A DNA stretch of 14,405 bases, from the NCBI GenBank assembly GCA_003818675.1, contig RPPD01000006.1, forward strand, positions 1 through 14,405, in the 5' to 3' direction. This DNA is from Spirochaetaceae bacterium. GTDB taxonomy: Bacteria; Spirochaetota; Spirochaetia; SZUA-6; RPPD01. The translations under genes were made by a program, and so were the position numbers. Below, piece by piece: positions 7,339 through 14,405 of this stretch (position 1 is its first letter; each line of letters opens with the position of its first letter). A model generated the notes under the pieces. That model saw only the letters and a program-made list of their open reading frames with translations, was not told the origin of the DNA and ran no database searches.

Positions 7339-7368
7339 GTTGTATCACAGGCAAAGAGCAGGTGTCAA
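7339..7368 (-). promoter_or_regulatory. Candidate promoter of the uxaE-uxaC-nagB operon
   Basis: On the minus strand a perfect TTGACA (7368-7363) is followed after 18 bp by TACAAC (7344-7339), which has 4 of 6 consensus bases and is preceded by an extended -10 TGA. The start of transcription would be near 7332, giving a leader of about 64 nt before the uxaE ATG. Confidence 0.6.
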
Positions 7369-7380
7369 TAAAGCAGGGTA

Positions 7381-7409
7381 TTGTCCATCAAAGGGAAAAA
7401 AAGTACTAT
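7381..7409 (+). promoter_or_regulatory. Candidate promoter of the purH gene pair
   Basis: TTGTCC (7381-7386) and TACTAT (7404-7409) are 17 bp apart and each match consensus at 4 of 6 positions. The start of transcription near 7416 would leave a leader of about 38 nt. It is divergent from the uxaE promoter, with the two -35 elements about 12 bp apart. I see no purine riboswitch in the leader; it is too short for one. Confidence 0.4.
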
Positions 7410-7453
7410 TGAGTGTACGCTTACCGGCATATCCCATTTCACAGGAGTAAGAC

Positions 7454-8140
7454 ATGGCTCTTAATATCGTCCAGAAAATTGATGATCTTGTTAATGTTAA
7501 AAACGTGTTGATAAGTGTATTTGACAAGGAAGGACTTTCTGATTTTGTTCCAGGTCTTTTGGCAGCGGTTCCGGATATAATGTTTTACTCTACTGGAGGA
7601 ACATTCAATTTTCTGAAAGAGCTGTTGGGTGAAAAGGCGGGGAAGCACCTTAAGGCCGTATCTGATTACACGGGACAGCCTGAGATGCAGGGCGGACTTG
7701 TAAAGACCCTTGATTTCAAGATTTATCTCGGGCTTTTGTCAGAGACATATAATGAAGCGCATCAGGCTGACCTCGCGCGGACAAAGGCTGTGGCAATAGA
7801 CATGGTTGTGGTGAATCTGTATCCATTCAACCAGGTCATCAAAAAGCAGGGTATCACTCCAGAAGAAGCCAGAACCAACATAGACATCGGCGGGCCGTGC
7901 ATGATCAGAGCGAGCGCAAAGAACCATTTGCGTGTGGCTTCGGTCACTGACAGGGCTGATTACCCTTTAATTCTTGCGGAACTCAAGAAAACTCAAGGCG
8001 CGCTTGGGCTTGCAATGCGCTTTACCCTGGCTAAAAAGGCCTTCAGGCACACGGCTGACTATGACAGTGCCATCGCCGATTTTCTGTGTTCGCACACGGA
8101 CAAGGAAGTTGTGGCCGCATACACATTCGCACAGCAGTAA
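7454..8140 (+). CDS. purH: IMP cyclohydrolase, stand-alone (N-terminal PurH half)
   Basis: This enzyme closes the ring of FAICAR to give IMP, the last step of de novo purine synthesis. The 228-residue protein corresponds to only the N-terminal, MGS-like domain of bifunctional PurH. It shows VLISVFDKEGL, YSTGGT (45-50), VSDYTGQPEM (69-78), VVVNLYPF (118-125) and NIDIGGPCMIRASAKNH (142-158). The presumed catalytic residues Lys84, Tyr123, Asp144 and Lys156 are present. The usual VKTLHPKIHGG reads VKTLDFKIYLG here, a marked change next to the catalytic lysine. I recall such a separate form from Desulfovibrio-like bacteria. GGAG at 7444-7447 precedes the ATG. The formyltransferase gene follows 22 bp later in a different frame with its own ribosome binding site, so this looks like a true two-gene arrangement rather than a recent frameshift. 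Confidence 0.92.
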   Translation: MALNIVQKIDDLVNVKNVLISVFDKEGLSDFVPGLLAAVPDIMFYSTGGTFNFLKELLGEKAGKHLKAVSDYTGQPEMQGGLVKTLDFKIYLGLLSETYNEAHQADLARTKAVAIDMVVVNLYPFNQVIKKQGITPEEARTNIDIGGPCMIRASAKNHLRVASVTDRADYPLILAELKKTQGALGLAMRFTLAKKAFRHTADYDSAIADFLCSHTDKEVVAAYTFAQQ

Positions 8141-8162
8141 ACCAAAAAAACAGGAGAGAGAC

Positions 8163-9410
8163 ATGGCAAAGGATTTCAAGGCGCAGTACAAGACAATCGT
8201 CACGGATCATTTTCCTCCCCGCTTCGAACTGTCTTTTGACGATGGGAAAAAAAAGCAGACACTTGTATATGAAAAGGTCACCTGGACAATAGAAGGGGAA
8301 ACCCTGGGCCTGCGCTATGGAGAGAATCCGACACAGGAGGCCGTGCTCTACAAGCTGGTAAACGGCAATCTGACACTGGGGGAAGTCGAGTACATCAAGC
8401 CCGGCAAATACCTTGTCTCTGATGTCCAGCTCATTCAGTCAGGCAAGCACCCAGGCAAGATCAACATGACGGACGTTGACAGCGCCCTGGGCATCCTGAA
8501 ATACCTGCACGATTCACCCTGCACGGCAATCGTTAAGCACAATAATCCGAGCGGAGTCGCACGCTCCAGTACACTTGTTGATTCATTCCAGAAGGCATAT
8601 CTGGCCGACCGTATTGCGGCTTTCGGTGGAGCGGTCGCGCTAAACCGTACGCTTGATATGGCAACCACGGAAAAGCTGCTTGAAGAGTATTTCGAGGTTG
8701 TTGTGGCCCCTGATTATGAAGAAGGTGTGCTCAGCCGGCTTGCCGGGAAGAAGAACCTCCGCATAATGAAAATCAAGAATATGGACAGGCTTTCCGATTT
8801 TGCTCACCATCGCTTTGTGGATTTCAAGTCTTTACAGGACGGCGGGATAATAGCCCAGGTTTCCTTCAAGCCCGAGGCAATAACAAGGGAGAAGCTTTTG
8901 CCGGCAACTGCCTCACACAAGGGGACAGACTACAAAATAAAGCGCATGCCCACGGACAAGGAATATGATGACCTGATCTTTGGCTGGATCGTGGAGTCAG
9001 GTGTGACAAGCAATTCTGTTCTCTATGTCAAAGACGGTGTGACAGTTGGAATCGGCACAGGGGAACAGGACCGTGTTGGAGTCGCAGAGATTGCACGTGA
9101 CAAGGCATACAAGAAATGCTGTGAACGGCTTTCAGCCCTGAAGTTTGGCAAACGCTTTTCTGAGTGCAGCGCAGACGATAGGGCACAGATTGAGGCTGAA
9201 GTAAAAGCCACGCATGGCGGGCTTGCAGGCAGCGTGATGATCTCAGACGCATTCTTCCCGTTCCGGGACACTGCTGATGTGGCCATCAAGGAAGGCGTTA
9301 CAGCAATCATCCAGCCAGGCGGCGCCATAAGGGATTTCGAGAGCATCGAGGCATGCAATGAGGCAAATGTCGCCATGGTATTCACGGGAGAGCGCAGCTT
9401 CAAACATTAG
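8163..9410 (+). CDS. purH: AICAR formyltransferase, stand-alone (C-terminal PurH half)
   Basis: This enzyme transfers the formyl group of 10-formyltetrahydrofolate to AICAR, giving FAICAR for the cyclohydrolase encoded just upstream. The protein has 415 residues from the ATG at 8163, which follows a strong AGGAGAGAG. The frame is open back to 7974, but that part overlaps the cyclohydrolase gene and is not family-like. Motifs in order are RYGENPTQ (51-58), IVKHNNPSGVA (123-133) with the catalytic Lys125-His126 pair, AFGGAVALNR (153-162), VAPDYEEGVL (181-190), GTGEQDRVG (298-306, in place of the usual GAGQMSRV), SDAFFPFRD (361-369), QPGGAIRD (384-391) and the C-terminal FTGERSFKH. The catalytic pair and folate/AICAR-site motifs are intact. 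The departures from the common bifunctional sequence again point to the separate, alternate form of the enzyme. Confidence 0.93.
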   Translation: MAKDFKAQYKTIVTDHFPPRFELSFDDGKKKQTLVYEKVTWTIEGETLGLRYGENPTQEAVLYKLVNGNLTLGEVEYIKPGKYLVSDVQLIQSGKHPGKINMTDVDSALGILKYLHDSPCTAIVKHNNPSGVARSSTLVDSFQKAYLADRIAAFGGAVALNRTLDMATTEKLLEEYFEVVVAPDYEEGVLSRLAGKKNLRIMKIKNMDRLSDFAHHRFVDFKSLQDGGIIAQVSFKPEAITREKLLPATASHKGTDYKIKRMPTDKEYDDLIFGWIVESGVTSNSVLYVKDGVTVGIGTGEQDRVGVAEIARDKAYKKCCERLSALKFGKRFSECSADDRAQIEAEVKATHGGLAGSVMISDAFFPFRDTADVAIKEGVTAIIQPGGAIRDFESIEACNEANVAMVFTGERSFKH

Positions 9411-9423
9411 AAGTTGTTCTTGG

Positions 9424-9452
9424 TTGACAAACACAGGGGTGTTTGCTAAATT
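9424..9452 (+). promoter_or_regulatory. Promoter of the tRNA-Gln/tRNA-Glu pair
   Basis: A perfect TTGACA (9424-9429) and TAAATT (9447-9452, 4 of 6) are separated by the ideal 17 bp. Transcription would start near 9459, a few bases before the tRNA-Gln 5' end at 9466. It begins 13 bp after the formyltransferase stop codon. Confidence 0.7.
9428..9445. repeat. Perfect inverted repeat inside the tRNA promoter spacer
   Basis: CAAACAC (9428-9434) and GTGTTTG (9439-9445) are exact complements around the loop AGGG. The repeat overlaps the end of the -35 element and fills most of the spacer, as an operator would. It could also fold as an RNA hairpin at the end of the purH transcript, but no T-run follows, so it is not a standard terminator. 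Confidence 0.5.
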
Positions 9453-9465
9453 ACAGATAACAATT

Positions 9466-9536
9466 TTCCCGGTAGTGTAATGGTAGCACCACAGACTCTG
9501 GATCTGTTTGTGGAGGTTCAAGTCCTTCCCGGGAAG
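9466..9536 (+). tRNA. tRNA-Gln (CUG anticodon)
   Basis: A complete 71-nt cloverleaf can be drawn by hand. The acceptor TTCCCGG pairs with CCGGGAA, with U1-A72 as is usual for tRNA-Gln and discriminator G. The D arm is closed by GTG/CAC with AATGGTAG in the loop. The anticodon stem ACAGA/TCTGT holds the loop CTCTGGA, anticodon CTG, which reads CAG. The variable loop is TTGT. The T arm is GGAGG/CCTTC, with one G.T pair, around TTCAAGT. The 3' CCA is not encoded. It is the first member of a two-tRNA unit, 7 nt upstream of tRNA-Glu. Confidence 0.95.
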
Positions 9537-9543
9537 TCGGATA

Positions 9544-9615
9544 GGCCCCTTCGTCTAGCGGCTAGGACGGGAGATTCTCATTCTTCAAACAGGGGTTCGA
9601 TTCCCCTAGGGGCTA
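9544..9615 (+). tRNA. tRNA-Glu (CUC anticodon)
   Basis: A complete 72-nt cloverleaf is visible. The acceptor GGCCCCT pairs with AGGGGCT, with a G1.U72 wobble at the end, and the discriminator is A. The D arm is GTC/GAC with TAGCGGCTAG. The anticodon stem GGAGA/TCTTC, with one G.T pair, carries the loop TTCTCAT, anticodon CTC, which reads GAG. The variable loop is AAAC, and the T arm is AGGGG/CCCCT around TTCGATT. CCA is not encoded. It is transcribed with tRNA-Gln and followed 2 nt later by a terminator. Confidence 0.95.
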
Positions 9616-9617
9616 AA

Positions 9618-9643
9618 AGCCGGCACTTGCCGGCTCTTTTTTT
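9618..9643 (+). terminator. Rho-independent terminator of the tRNA unit
   Basis: A perfect 7-bp GC-rich stem, AGCCGGC (9618-9624) with GCCGGCT (9629-9635), has the loop ACTT and is followed by C and seven T (9637-9643). It ends only 20 bp before the carA start codon. Confidence 0.88.
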
Positions 9644-9663
9644 AAAGTGAAACCAGGGAGCGT

Positions 9664-10818
9664 ATGGAAAACCGCGGCTTTTTATGTTTGGATGACGGTA
9701 CGGTATTTCCGGGAACATGGTTCGGCGCAGAGCCACCCGGGCCTGAGGATTTAAAGGCAAATATCATTGAAGGACTACCTGCAGGTGAAGTCATTTTCAA
9801 CACAGGCATGGTTGGCTATCAGGCCATTTTTACAGATCCCTCCTACACCGGACAAATCATTGTCATGACCTATCCCCATATCGGAAACTACGGAACATCG
9901 GACGAATGGTCCGAATCAGGACCTGAACCAGAGTCCCGCAAGATGGCAAAGGCCCAGGGTATCGTGCTTCGCAGCCTTTTTCGCGGACCAGTTCCCAGGG
10001 GAAGAAAGACCCTTGTCGAATTCCTTGAAAAATACAAGCTTTCAGGAATAACCGAGGTTGATACACGAAGGCTTACCCTCCATCTGCGAGACAAGGGAAA
10101 CAGGAATGGCATTATCATTAAAACAAATAGTATGTCTGCGGAACCCTCTAAAGAGGAAAAGCAGGCAGTAAAGGCATACCTGGATTCATTCCCGTCCATG
10201 GAGGGTCGAGATCTCATTTCTGATGTGGGTACAGACCGGGCAGTGGTTGTAAACCAGGAGGGTTCGCCGCACATCTGTCTCCTGGACTGCGGAGTAAAGG
10301 CCAACATCATTCGCGAGCTTGTAGCTCTCGGCTGCCGTGTGAGCGTAGTTCCGCAGACATTCAAGGCAGCGGACATTCTCTCGCTTCATCCTGAGGGAAT
10401 ACTTCTTTCAAACGGTCCAGGAGACCCTGCGGTGTTAAGCGGAATAATTTCCACAGTAAAGGAATTGATTGGGAAAAAGCCGGTCTTCGGAATTTGCCTT
10501 GGTCACCAGATCATATCGCTCGCTTTGGGAGCAAAGACATTCAAGATGAAGTTCGGGCACCATGGCATCAATCACCCGGTAAGGGACGAACGGACAAAAA
10601 AGGTTCTCATCACCTCGCAGAATCATGGATTTGGCGTGGATGAAAAAACTCTGCCTGCTGATGTGGATGTCCTGTTTCGCAATGTAAATGACAACACAAT
10701 CGAGGGAATAATTCATAAAAAGCTTCCGCTGATATCAGCGCAGTTTCATCCAGAGTCTTCGCCGGGTCCCAGGGACTCTGTCTGGATATTCAAGGAATTT
10801 TTGAGCCTGATAGGATAG
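9664..10818 (+). CDS. carA: Carbamoyl-phosphate synthase small subunit (glutaminase)
   Basis: CarA hydrolyses glutamine and passes ammonia through a tunnel to CarB, for carbamoyl phosphate used in pyrimidine and arginine synthesis. The protein is 384 residues, the usual length. The N-terminal CPSase_sm_chain domain (about 1-150) has [21 protein letters not shown] (45-65). The class I glutamine amidotransferase domain (about 200-384) has LLSNGPGDP (247-255), the nucleophile elbow GICLGHQ with Cys278, a HHGINHPV segment (299-306), SQNHGF (318-323) and [10 protein letters not shown] with His362 and Glu364. The Cys-His-Glu triad matches Cys269, His353 and Glu355 of E. coli. GGGAG precedes the ATG. 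No promoter is evident in the 20 bp after the preceding terminator. carB follows after 10 bp. Confidence 0.97.
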   Translation: MENRGFLCLDDGTVFPGTWFGAEPPGPEDLKANIIEGLPAGEVIFNTGMVGYQAIFTDPSYTGQIIVMTYPHIGNYGTSDEWSESGPEPESRKMAKAQGIVLRSLFRGPVPRGRKTLVEFLEKYKLSGITEVDTRRLTLHLRDKGNRNGIIIKTNSMSAEPSKEEKQAVKAYLDSFPSMEGRDLISDVGTDRAVVVNQEGSPHICLLDCGVKANIIRELVALGCRVSVVPQTFKAADILSLHPEGILLSNGPGDPAVLSGIISTVKELIGKKPVFGICLGHQIISLALGAKTFKMKFGHHGINHPVRDERTKKVLITSQNHGFGVDEKTLPADVDVLFRNVNDNTIEGIIHKKLPLISAQFHPESSPGPRDSVWIFKEFLSLIG

Positions 10819-10828
10819 GAGATACAGA

Positions 10829-13800
10829 GTGCCCGCCCGAAAGGACATAGAAAGAATCCTCATCATCGGCTCAGGCCCCATAGTAATCGGGCAGGCCTGC
10901 GAGTTTGACTATTCGGGCACCCAGGCAGTCCGTGTCCTGAAGGAAGAGGGCTACAAGGTAATCCTCGCCAATCCCAATCCTGCCACGGTAATGACCACTC
11001 CTGAGCTGGCGGACCGCGTCTACATGGAACCGCTGAAGTCCGAGTACATGGAGCAGATCATCAGGCACGAGCGTCCAGACGTGATCCTGCCAACCATGGG
11101 CGGCCAGACTGCACTCAACCTGACACTCAAGCTGTATGACGAGGGCATTCTCGCGCGCTATGGCGTGGAAATAATCGGTGCAAACATTGACGCAATTCGC
11201 AAGGCTGAAGACCGCGGATTATTTAAAGAGGTTGCACAGGGAATAGGCCTTGAAGTGCCGCGGAGCCTTGTCACAAAGGACCTTGCCGGGGCGCACCAGA
11301 TGGCCCGGACAGTGGGCCTGCCGCTTGTTATTCGCCCAAGTTTTACGTTAGGCGGTCAAGGTGGATCAATCGCATTCAGTGCCGAGGAATTAGACGAGCT
11401 TGTAAAGCGCGCCCTGGACGAAAGCCCTGTAGGCGAGGCGCTGATTGAAGAGTCCCTTATAGGCTGGAAGGAATTCGAGCTTGAAGTGATGAGAGACCGA
11501 ATGGACAATGCCATGGTAGTCTGTTCCATAGAAAACATGGACCCCATGGGTGTACATACCGGTGACTCAATTACGGTCGCGCCGATACAGACTCTCTCAG
11601 ATACAGAATACCAGTTAATGCGCAATGCTGCACTTGATACCCTGCGCGCGATAGGCGTGGACTGCGGCGGATCCAACGTCCAGTTTGCGGTGAAACCTGA
11701 CACGGGACGCATGGTCATAGTAGAGATGAATCCACGGGTTTCCCGCTCATCGGCCCTGGCATCAAAGGCAACAGGCTTCCCGATCGCGCGCTGCTCGGCA
11801 AGACTTGCCGTGGGTTATACTCTTGATGAAATTCTGAATGAAATAACCGGTAAAACCTATTCATGCTTTGAACCCACACTTGATTATTGCGTTGTCAAGG
11901 TGCCCCGCTTCGAGCTTGAAAAATTTCCCATGAGCTATGATGTGCTCGGTACACAGATGAAATCCGTGGGTGAATCCCTCTCGATTGGCCGCACTTTTGT
12001 TGAGTCTTTGAACAAGGCCGTGCGTGCCGCAGAGTTTGGATATGAGGGACTTGAGAATTTGAAGCTCAAGGACATGAACCCTGAAAAGTTTGAAAAAGTA
12101 CTCACCACGGCTCACCCTTTAAGGCTTTTCGCCATTTACCAGGTGCTGGGAGAGAAGGGCAAGGCGGCCATCCCTGAACTCTATCAAAAAACAGCCTATG
12201 ATCCGTGGTTCCTCCACGAGATTGCCGAGTTTTGCGAGTTTGAGCATAAAATATCAAAGGCAAAATTGACCTCTGAAATTGTTTATGCAGCAAAACGATA
12301 CGGCATGTCTGACAAACAGATAAGCAGGGTTAATGGCACAGCTGTCCCTGCCATCGAACAGATCCGCGAGGAAAACAAAATCTACCCGTCATACCACTTT
12401 GTGGACACATGTGCCGGCGAGTTTGTAGCTGCTACACCGTATTTTTATTCAACATACGGTGAAATAGACGAGGGTGACCCAATCGGAAGCAAGGCCGTGC
12501 TTATCCTTGCATCAGGACCCAACCGTATCGGTCAGGGTCTTGAGTTTGACACATGCTGCACACTGACCTCCATGGCCTACAGAAATCATAATGTAAAGAC
12601 GATCATTATAAACTCAAACCCTGAAACCGTTTCCACAGATTACAATGTGTCAGACAGGCTTTACATCGAACCACTGGTACTGGAATCTGTAAAAGATGTT
12701 ATCAGAAAAGAAAAGGTGAAAAAGGTAATTGTCCAGCTGGGCGGGCAGACCGCGCTTAACATGACTGAAGCCCTGGAAAAATGGGGAGCCACAATAGTGG
12801 GAACACCTGTGGCAAGCATAAATGCCGCTGAGGACAGAAAACTCTTTGCAGAGCTTGTGAGAAAACTTGACCTGAGACAGCCTGATAACCGCACGGCAAT
12901 TTCAAGTGCGGAAGTGCTCAAATTTTCAAAGGAGATAGGCTACCCGGTATTGCTAAGGCCTTCTTTTGTCCTGGGTGGACGGAGCATGTTCATTGCCTTT
13001 GAGGAACCAGAGCTTGCGGAATACCTTGAAAAAAGAATAAGGGTCAGCGGGGACAATCCTGTACTCGTGGACAAGTTTCTTGAGGACGCATTTGAATACG
13101 ACCTGGACGCAATATCAGACGGGAAAAATGTTTATATCGCCGGGATAATGCAGCATATTGAAGCCGCTGGCATTCACTCGGGTGACTCGGCCTGTGTGTT
13201 CCCGCCCTTCAAGTCAAATCCCAAAATACTGGAAGAGATGGTCGAAAGCACGACCAGGATCGCGATTGAACTGCAGGTATCGGGATTTCTCAACATACAA
13301 TTCGCTGTGAAGGACAATATCCTCTACATACTTGAGGTTAATCCTCGCGCGTCGCGCACAGTTCCATTTCTATCAAAGGCCTCAGGCGTCAACCTCATAG
13401 ACACCGCGGTTCGGATATGGGAAGGCGAGGATCTGAAAAAACAGGGTTTGCTTGGAGTGGGGAAATGCCAGACGGGCTGGGCAGTAAAGGAAGCGGTCTT
13501 CAGCTTTGACCGGTTCAGGGACCTGGATCCCATACTGGGCCCTGAGATGAAATCCACAGGAGAGGTCATCGGTACCGGTGGAAGTTTCGGTGAAGCATTC
13601 GCCAAGGCGCAGGCCTCGTCGGGAACAATTCTGCCCAAGAGCGGCCGCGTGTTCGTATCCGTCCATGACATGGACAAGGATTCGGTCCTGCCAATTGTCA
13701 AGGAACTGCAGGAACTGGGTTTTACAATAGCTGCAACCCGCGGTACCGCGGAGTTCTTCTTTGAAAACGGTATTTTCCCGGAAGTGATTTTAAAGGTGCA

Positions 13801-14020
13801 TGAAGGAAGACCAAACATCATAGACCATATGAAGAGCGGCAGAATTGCGCTTCTGATAAACACGCCCCTTGGACGCTATTCGCAGAAGGGTGACCAGGAA
13901 ATCCGCATAGAGGCTGTGCGCCGCAAAATCCCGTATACCACTACAATATCGGCCGCTCAGGCTGCTGTGGAGGGTATCCGCTATCTGAAAAAGGAAGAAG
14001 TGGAAGTTCGGGCGCTGTAA
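10829..14020 (+). CDS. carB: Carbamoyl-phosphate synthase large subunit
   Basis: CarB makes carbamoyl phosphate from bicarbonate, ammonia from CarA and two ATP. The protein is 1063 residues, full length. The carboxyphosphate half (about 1-400) opens with [20 protein letters not shown] and has [11 protein letters not shown] (about 169-179) and the metal-ligand segment [19 protein letters not shown] (about 298-316). An oligomerisation region follows (about 400-545). The carbamoyl-phosphate half (about 546-930) repeats the pattern with [28 protein letters not shown] (about 710) and [13 protein letters not shown]. The C-terminal MGS-like domain (about 935-1063), with ATRGTAEFF and VHEGRPNI, is the allosteric domain that binds UMP, IMP or ornithine in E. 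coli. The start is GTG, chosen because it gives the family N-terminus MPxRxDI and follows TAGGAG, which spans the carA stop. It ends 17 bp before the convergent phosphatase gene, with no terminator seen. Confidence 0.97.
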   Translation: MPARKDIERILIIGSGPIVIGQACEFDYSGTQAVRVLKEEGYKVILANPNPATVMTTPELADRVYMEPLKSEYMEQIIRHERPDVILPTMGGQTALNLTLKLYDEGILARYGVEIIGANIDAIRKAEDRGLFKEVAQGIGLEVPRSLVTKDLAGAHQMARTVGLPLVIRPSFTLGGQGGSIAFSAEELDELVKRALDESPVGEALIEESLIGWKEFELEVMRDRMDNAMVVCSIENMDPMGVHTGDSITVAPIQTLSDTEYQLMRNAALDTLRAIGVDCGGSNVQFAVKPDTGRMVIVEMNPRVSRSSALASKATGFPIARCSARLAVGYTLDEILNEITGKTYSCFEPTLDYCVVKVPRFELEKFPMSYDVLGTQMKSVGESLSIGRTFVESLNKAVRAAEFGYEGLENLKLKDMNPEKFEKVLTTAHPLRLFAIYQVLGEKGKAAIPELYQKTAYDPWFLHEIAEFCEFEHKISKAKLTSEIVYAAKRYGMSDKQISRVNGTAVPAIEQIREENKIYPSYHFVDTCAGEFVAATPYFYSTYGEIDEGDPIGSKAVLILASGPNRIGQGLEFDTCCTLTSMAYRNHNVKTIIINSNPETVSTDYNVSDRLYIEPLVLESVKDVIRKEKVKKVIVQLGGQTALNMTEALEKWGATIVGTPVASINAAEDRKLFAELVRKLDLRQPDNRTAISSAEVLKFSKEIGYPVLLRPSFVLGGRSMFIAFEEPELAEYLEKRIRVSGDNPVLVDKFLEDAFEYDLDAISDGKNVYIAGIMQHIEAAGIHSGDSACVFPPFKSNPKILEEMVESTTRIAIELQVSGFLNIQFAVKDNILYILEVNPRASRTVPFLSKASGVNLIDTAVRIWEGEDLKKQGLLGVGKCQTGWAVKEAVFSFDRFRDLDPILGPEMKSTGEVIGTGGSFGEAFAKAQASSGTILPKSGRVFVSVHDMDKDSVLPIVKELQELGFTIAATRGTAEFFFENGIFPEVILKVHEGRPNIIDHMKSGRIALLINTPLGRYSQKGDQEIRIEAVRRKIPYTTTISAAQAAVEGIRYLKKEEVEVRAL

Positions 14021-14037
14021 GACATTTTACTGCCGCA

Positions 14038-14405
14038 TCATTGTATCTTAGAAATCACCAGTGAAATATCGTCGTGCGGTTTTTTTGTTCCGATTACATC
14101 GGCGATCTCGGAGATTATCGCCTGTTTTATTGAGGCTGCGTTTTCCGCCGATTGCTCCTGAAGGATTCCAAACAGGTTTTCCTTTCCGTGGTGGTCGTAT
14201 TTGATTTCAAAACTCTCCATGAGACCGTCGGTACAACTGATGATTATGTCGCCCGGCGACAATTGAAGCTGGCGGTTTACGTATTTTGATTCGTCTTCGA
14301 TCACGCCGGCCGGCAGGGAATTATACGGGATCTCGACGACCCTTTTTTTCGCAGCCGAGTAATACGTCATGGGCCCATAACCCGCGTTGCAGAACTCCAT
14401 GGTCA
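14038..14405 (-). CDS. C-terminal part of a SpoIIE/RsbU-type PP2C serine phosphatase (5' end outside window)
   Basis: About 122 residues are visible and the frame stays open to the window edge, so the ATG at 14400 is probably internal. The sequence is the last third of a SpoIIE-type PP2C phosphatase domain. It has FCNAGYGPMTYYS (the usual NAGH-x-P strand), LPAGVI, LSPGDIIISCTDGLMES with the TDG aspartate that binds metal, and the closing HDDISLVISKI with the second metal aspartate. Proteins of this class dephosphorylate anti-sigma-factor antagonists in partner-switching pathways and usually carry HAMP, PAS, GAF or response-regulator domains at the N-terminus. Those would lie beyond the window, so the input signal is unknown. 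The gene is convergent with carB. Confidence 0.88.
   Translation of the reverse strand, partial: TMEFCNAGYGPMTYYSAAKKRVVEIPYNSLPAGVIEDESKYVNRQLQLSPGDIIISCTDGLMESFEIKYDHHGKENLFGILQEQSAENAASIKQAIISEIADVIGTKKPHDDISLVISKIQ

Noticed and set aside
7974..8162. The formyltransferase frame is open for 63 codons upstream of 8163, inside the cyclohydrolase gene.
   Set aside because: The translation there is unlike PurH, it overlaps an intact domain, and the ATG at 8163 has a strong ribosome binding site.
8100..8170. A possible frameshift breaking a formerly fused purH.
   Set aside because: There is a proper stop, a 22-bp gap with AGGAGAGAG and a start codon, and both proteins have motif changes typical of a separate form, so the split looks natural.
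9243..9521. A 92-codon minus-strand frame over the end of the formyltransferase gene and the start of tRNA-Gln.
   Set aside because: It overlaps the end of a clear gene and part of a tRNA, and shows no family-like motif.
9544..9615. G1.U72 wobble at the end of the tRNA-Glu acceptor stem, considered as a sign of a degenerate tRNA.
   Set aside because: Similar ends occur in tRNA-Glu of several bacteria as I recall, and every other arm is intact.
14038..14400. The phosphatase fragment read as a complete 120-residue protein starting at the ATG at 14400.
   Set aside because: The frame stays open to the window edge, and the visible part begins in the middle of a conserved PP2C strand motif, so the Met is internal.

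Overview
The window is chromosomal, gene-dense and about half G+C. It carries mostly housekeeping and catabolic genes of a Gram-negative-type, saccharolytic bacterium. The lineage cannot be fixed from sequence alone. Three features suggest an environmental or gut lineage such as Lentisphaerae, Planctomycetes, Fibrobacterota, Spirochaetota or a deltaproteobacterial relative, rather than an enteric bacterium: separate genes for the two PurH activities, a tagaturonate epimerase of the UxaE type, and a ceramidase-like hydrolase. I see no mobile element, CRISPR array, prophage or defence system.

Layout. Positions 2-421 (+) hold the C-terminal end of a neutral-ceramidase-like protein. A gene-free stretch (422-637) follows, with a promoter-like pair at 471-499 and a strong Rho-independent terminator at 605-639; together they could define a short non-coding RNA. 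A YgiQ-family radical SAM protein (638-2557, -) is divergent from an uncharacterised, probably TIM-barrel protein (2613-3461, +). Next is a minus-strand operon reading uxaE (7268-5712), uxaC (5706-4294), nagB (4269-3478). It encodes tagaturonate/fructuronate epimerase, uronate isomerase and glucosamine-6-phosphate deaminase. The 185 bp between uxaE and the next operon holds a candidate promoter for each direction.

On the plus strand from 7454 come the last two steps of de novo purine synthesis, encoded as two proteins (IMP cyclohydrolase 7454-8140; AICAR formyltransferase 8163-9410). A tRNA-Gln(CUG)/tRNA-Glu(CUC) pair with its own good promoter and terminator follows. Then come carA and carB (9664-14020), the two subunits of glutamine-dependent carbamoyl-phosphate synthetase, which supplies pyrimidine and arginine synthesis. 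The window ends inside a convergent SpoIIE/RsbU-type PP2C phosphatase gene (14038-14405, -).

How the parts fit: the minus-strand operon joins uronic-acid and amino-sugar catabolism, as expected for a cell using uronate/hexosamine polymers or a mixture of such sugars. The plus-strand block from 7454 to 14020 is nucleotide biosynthesis interrupted by two tRNAs. No clearly new multi-gene system is visible. The most interesting items are the orphan small-RNA candidate, the uxaE-uxaC-nagB combination, the divergent split PurH, the unassigned TIM-barrel-like protein, and the position of carA directly behind the tRNA terminator.
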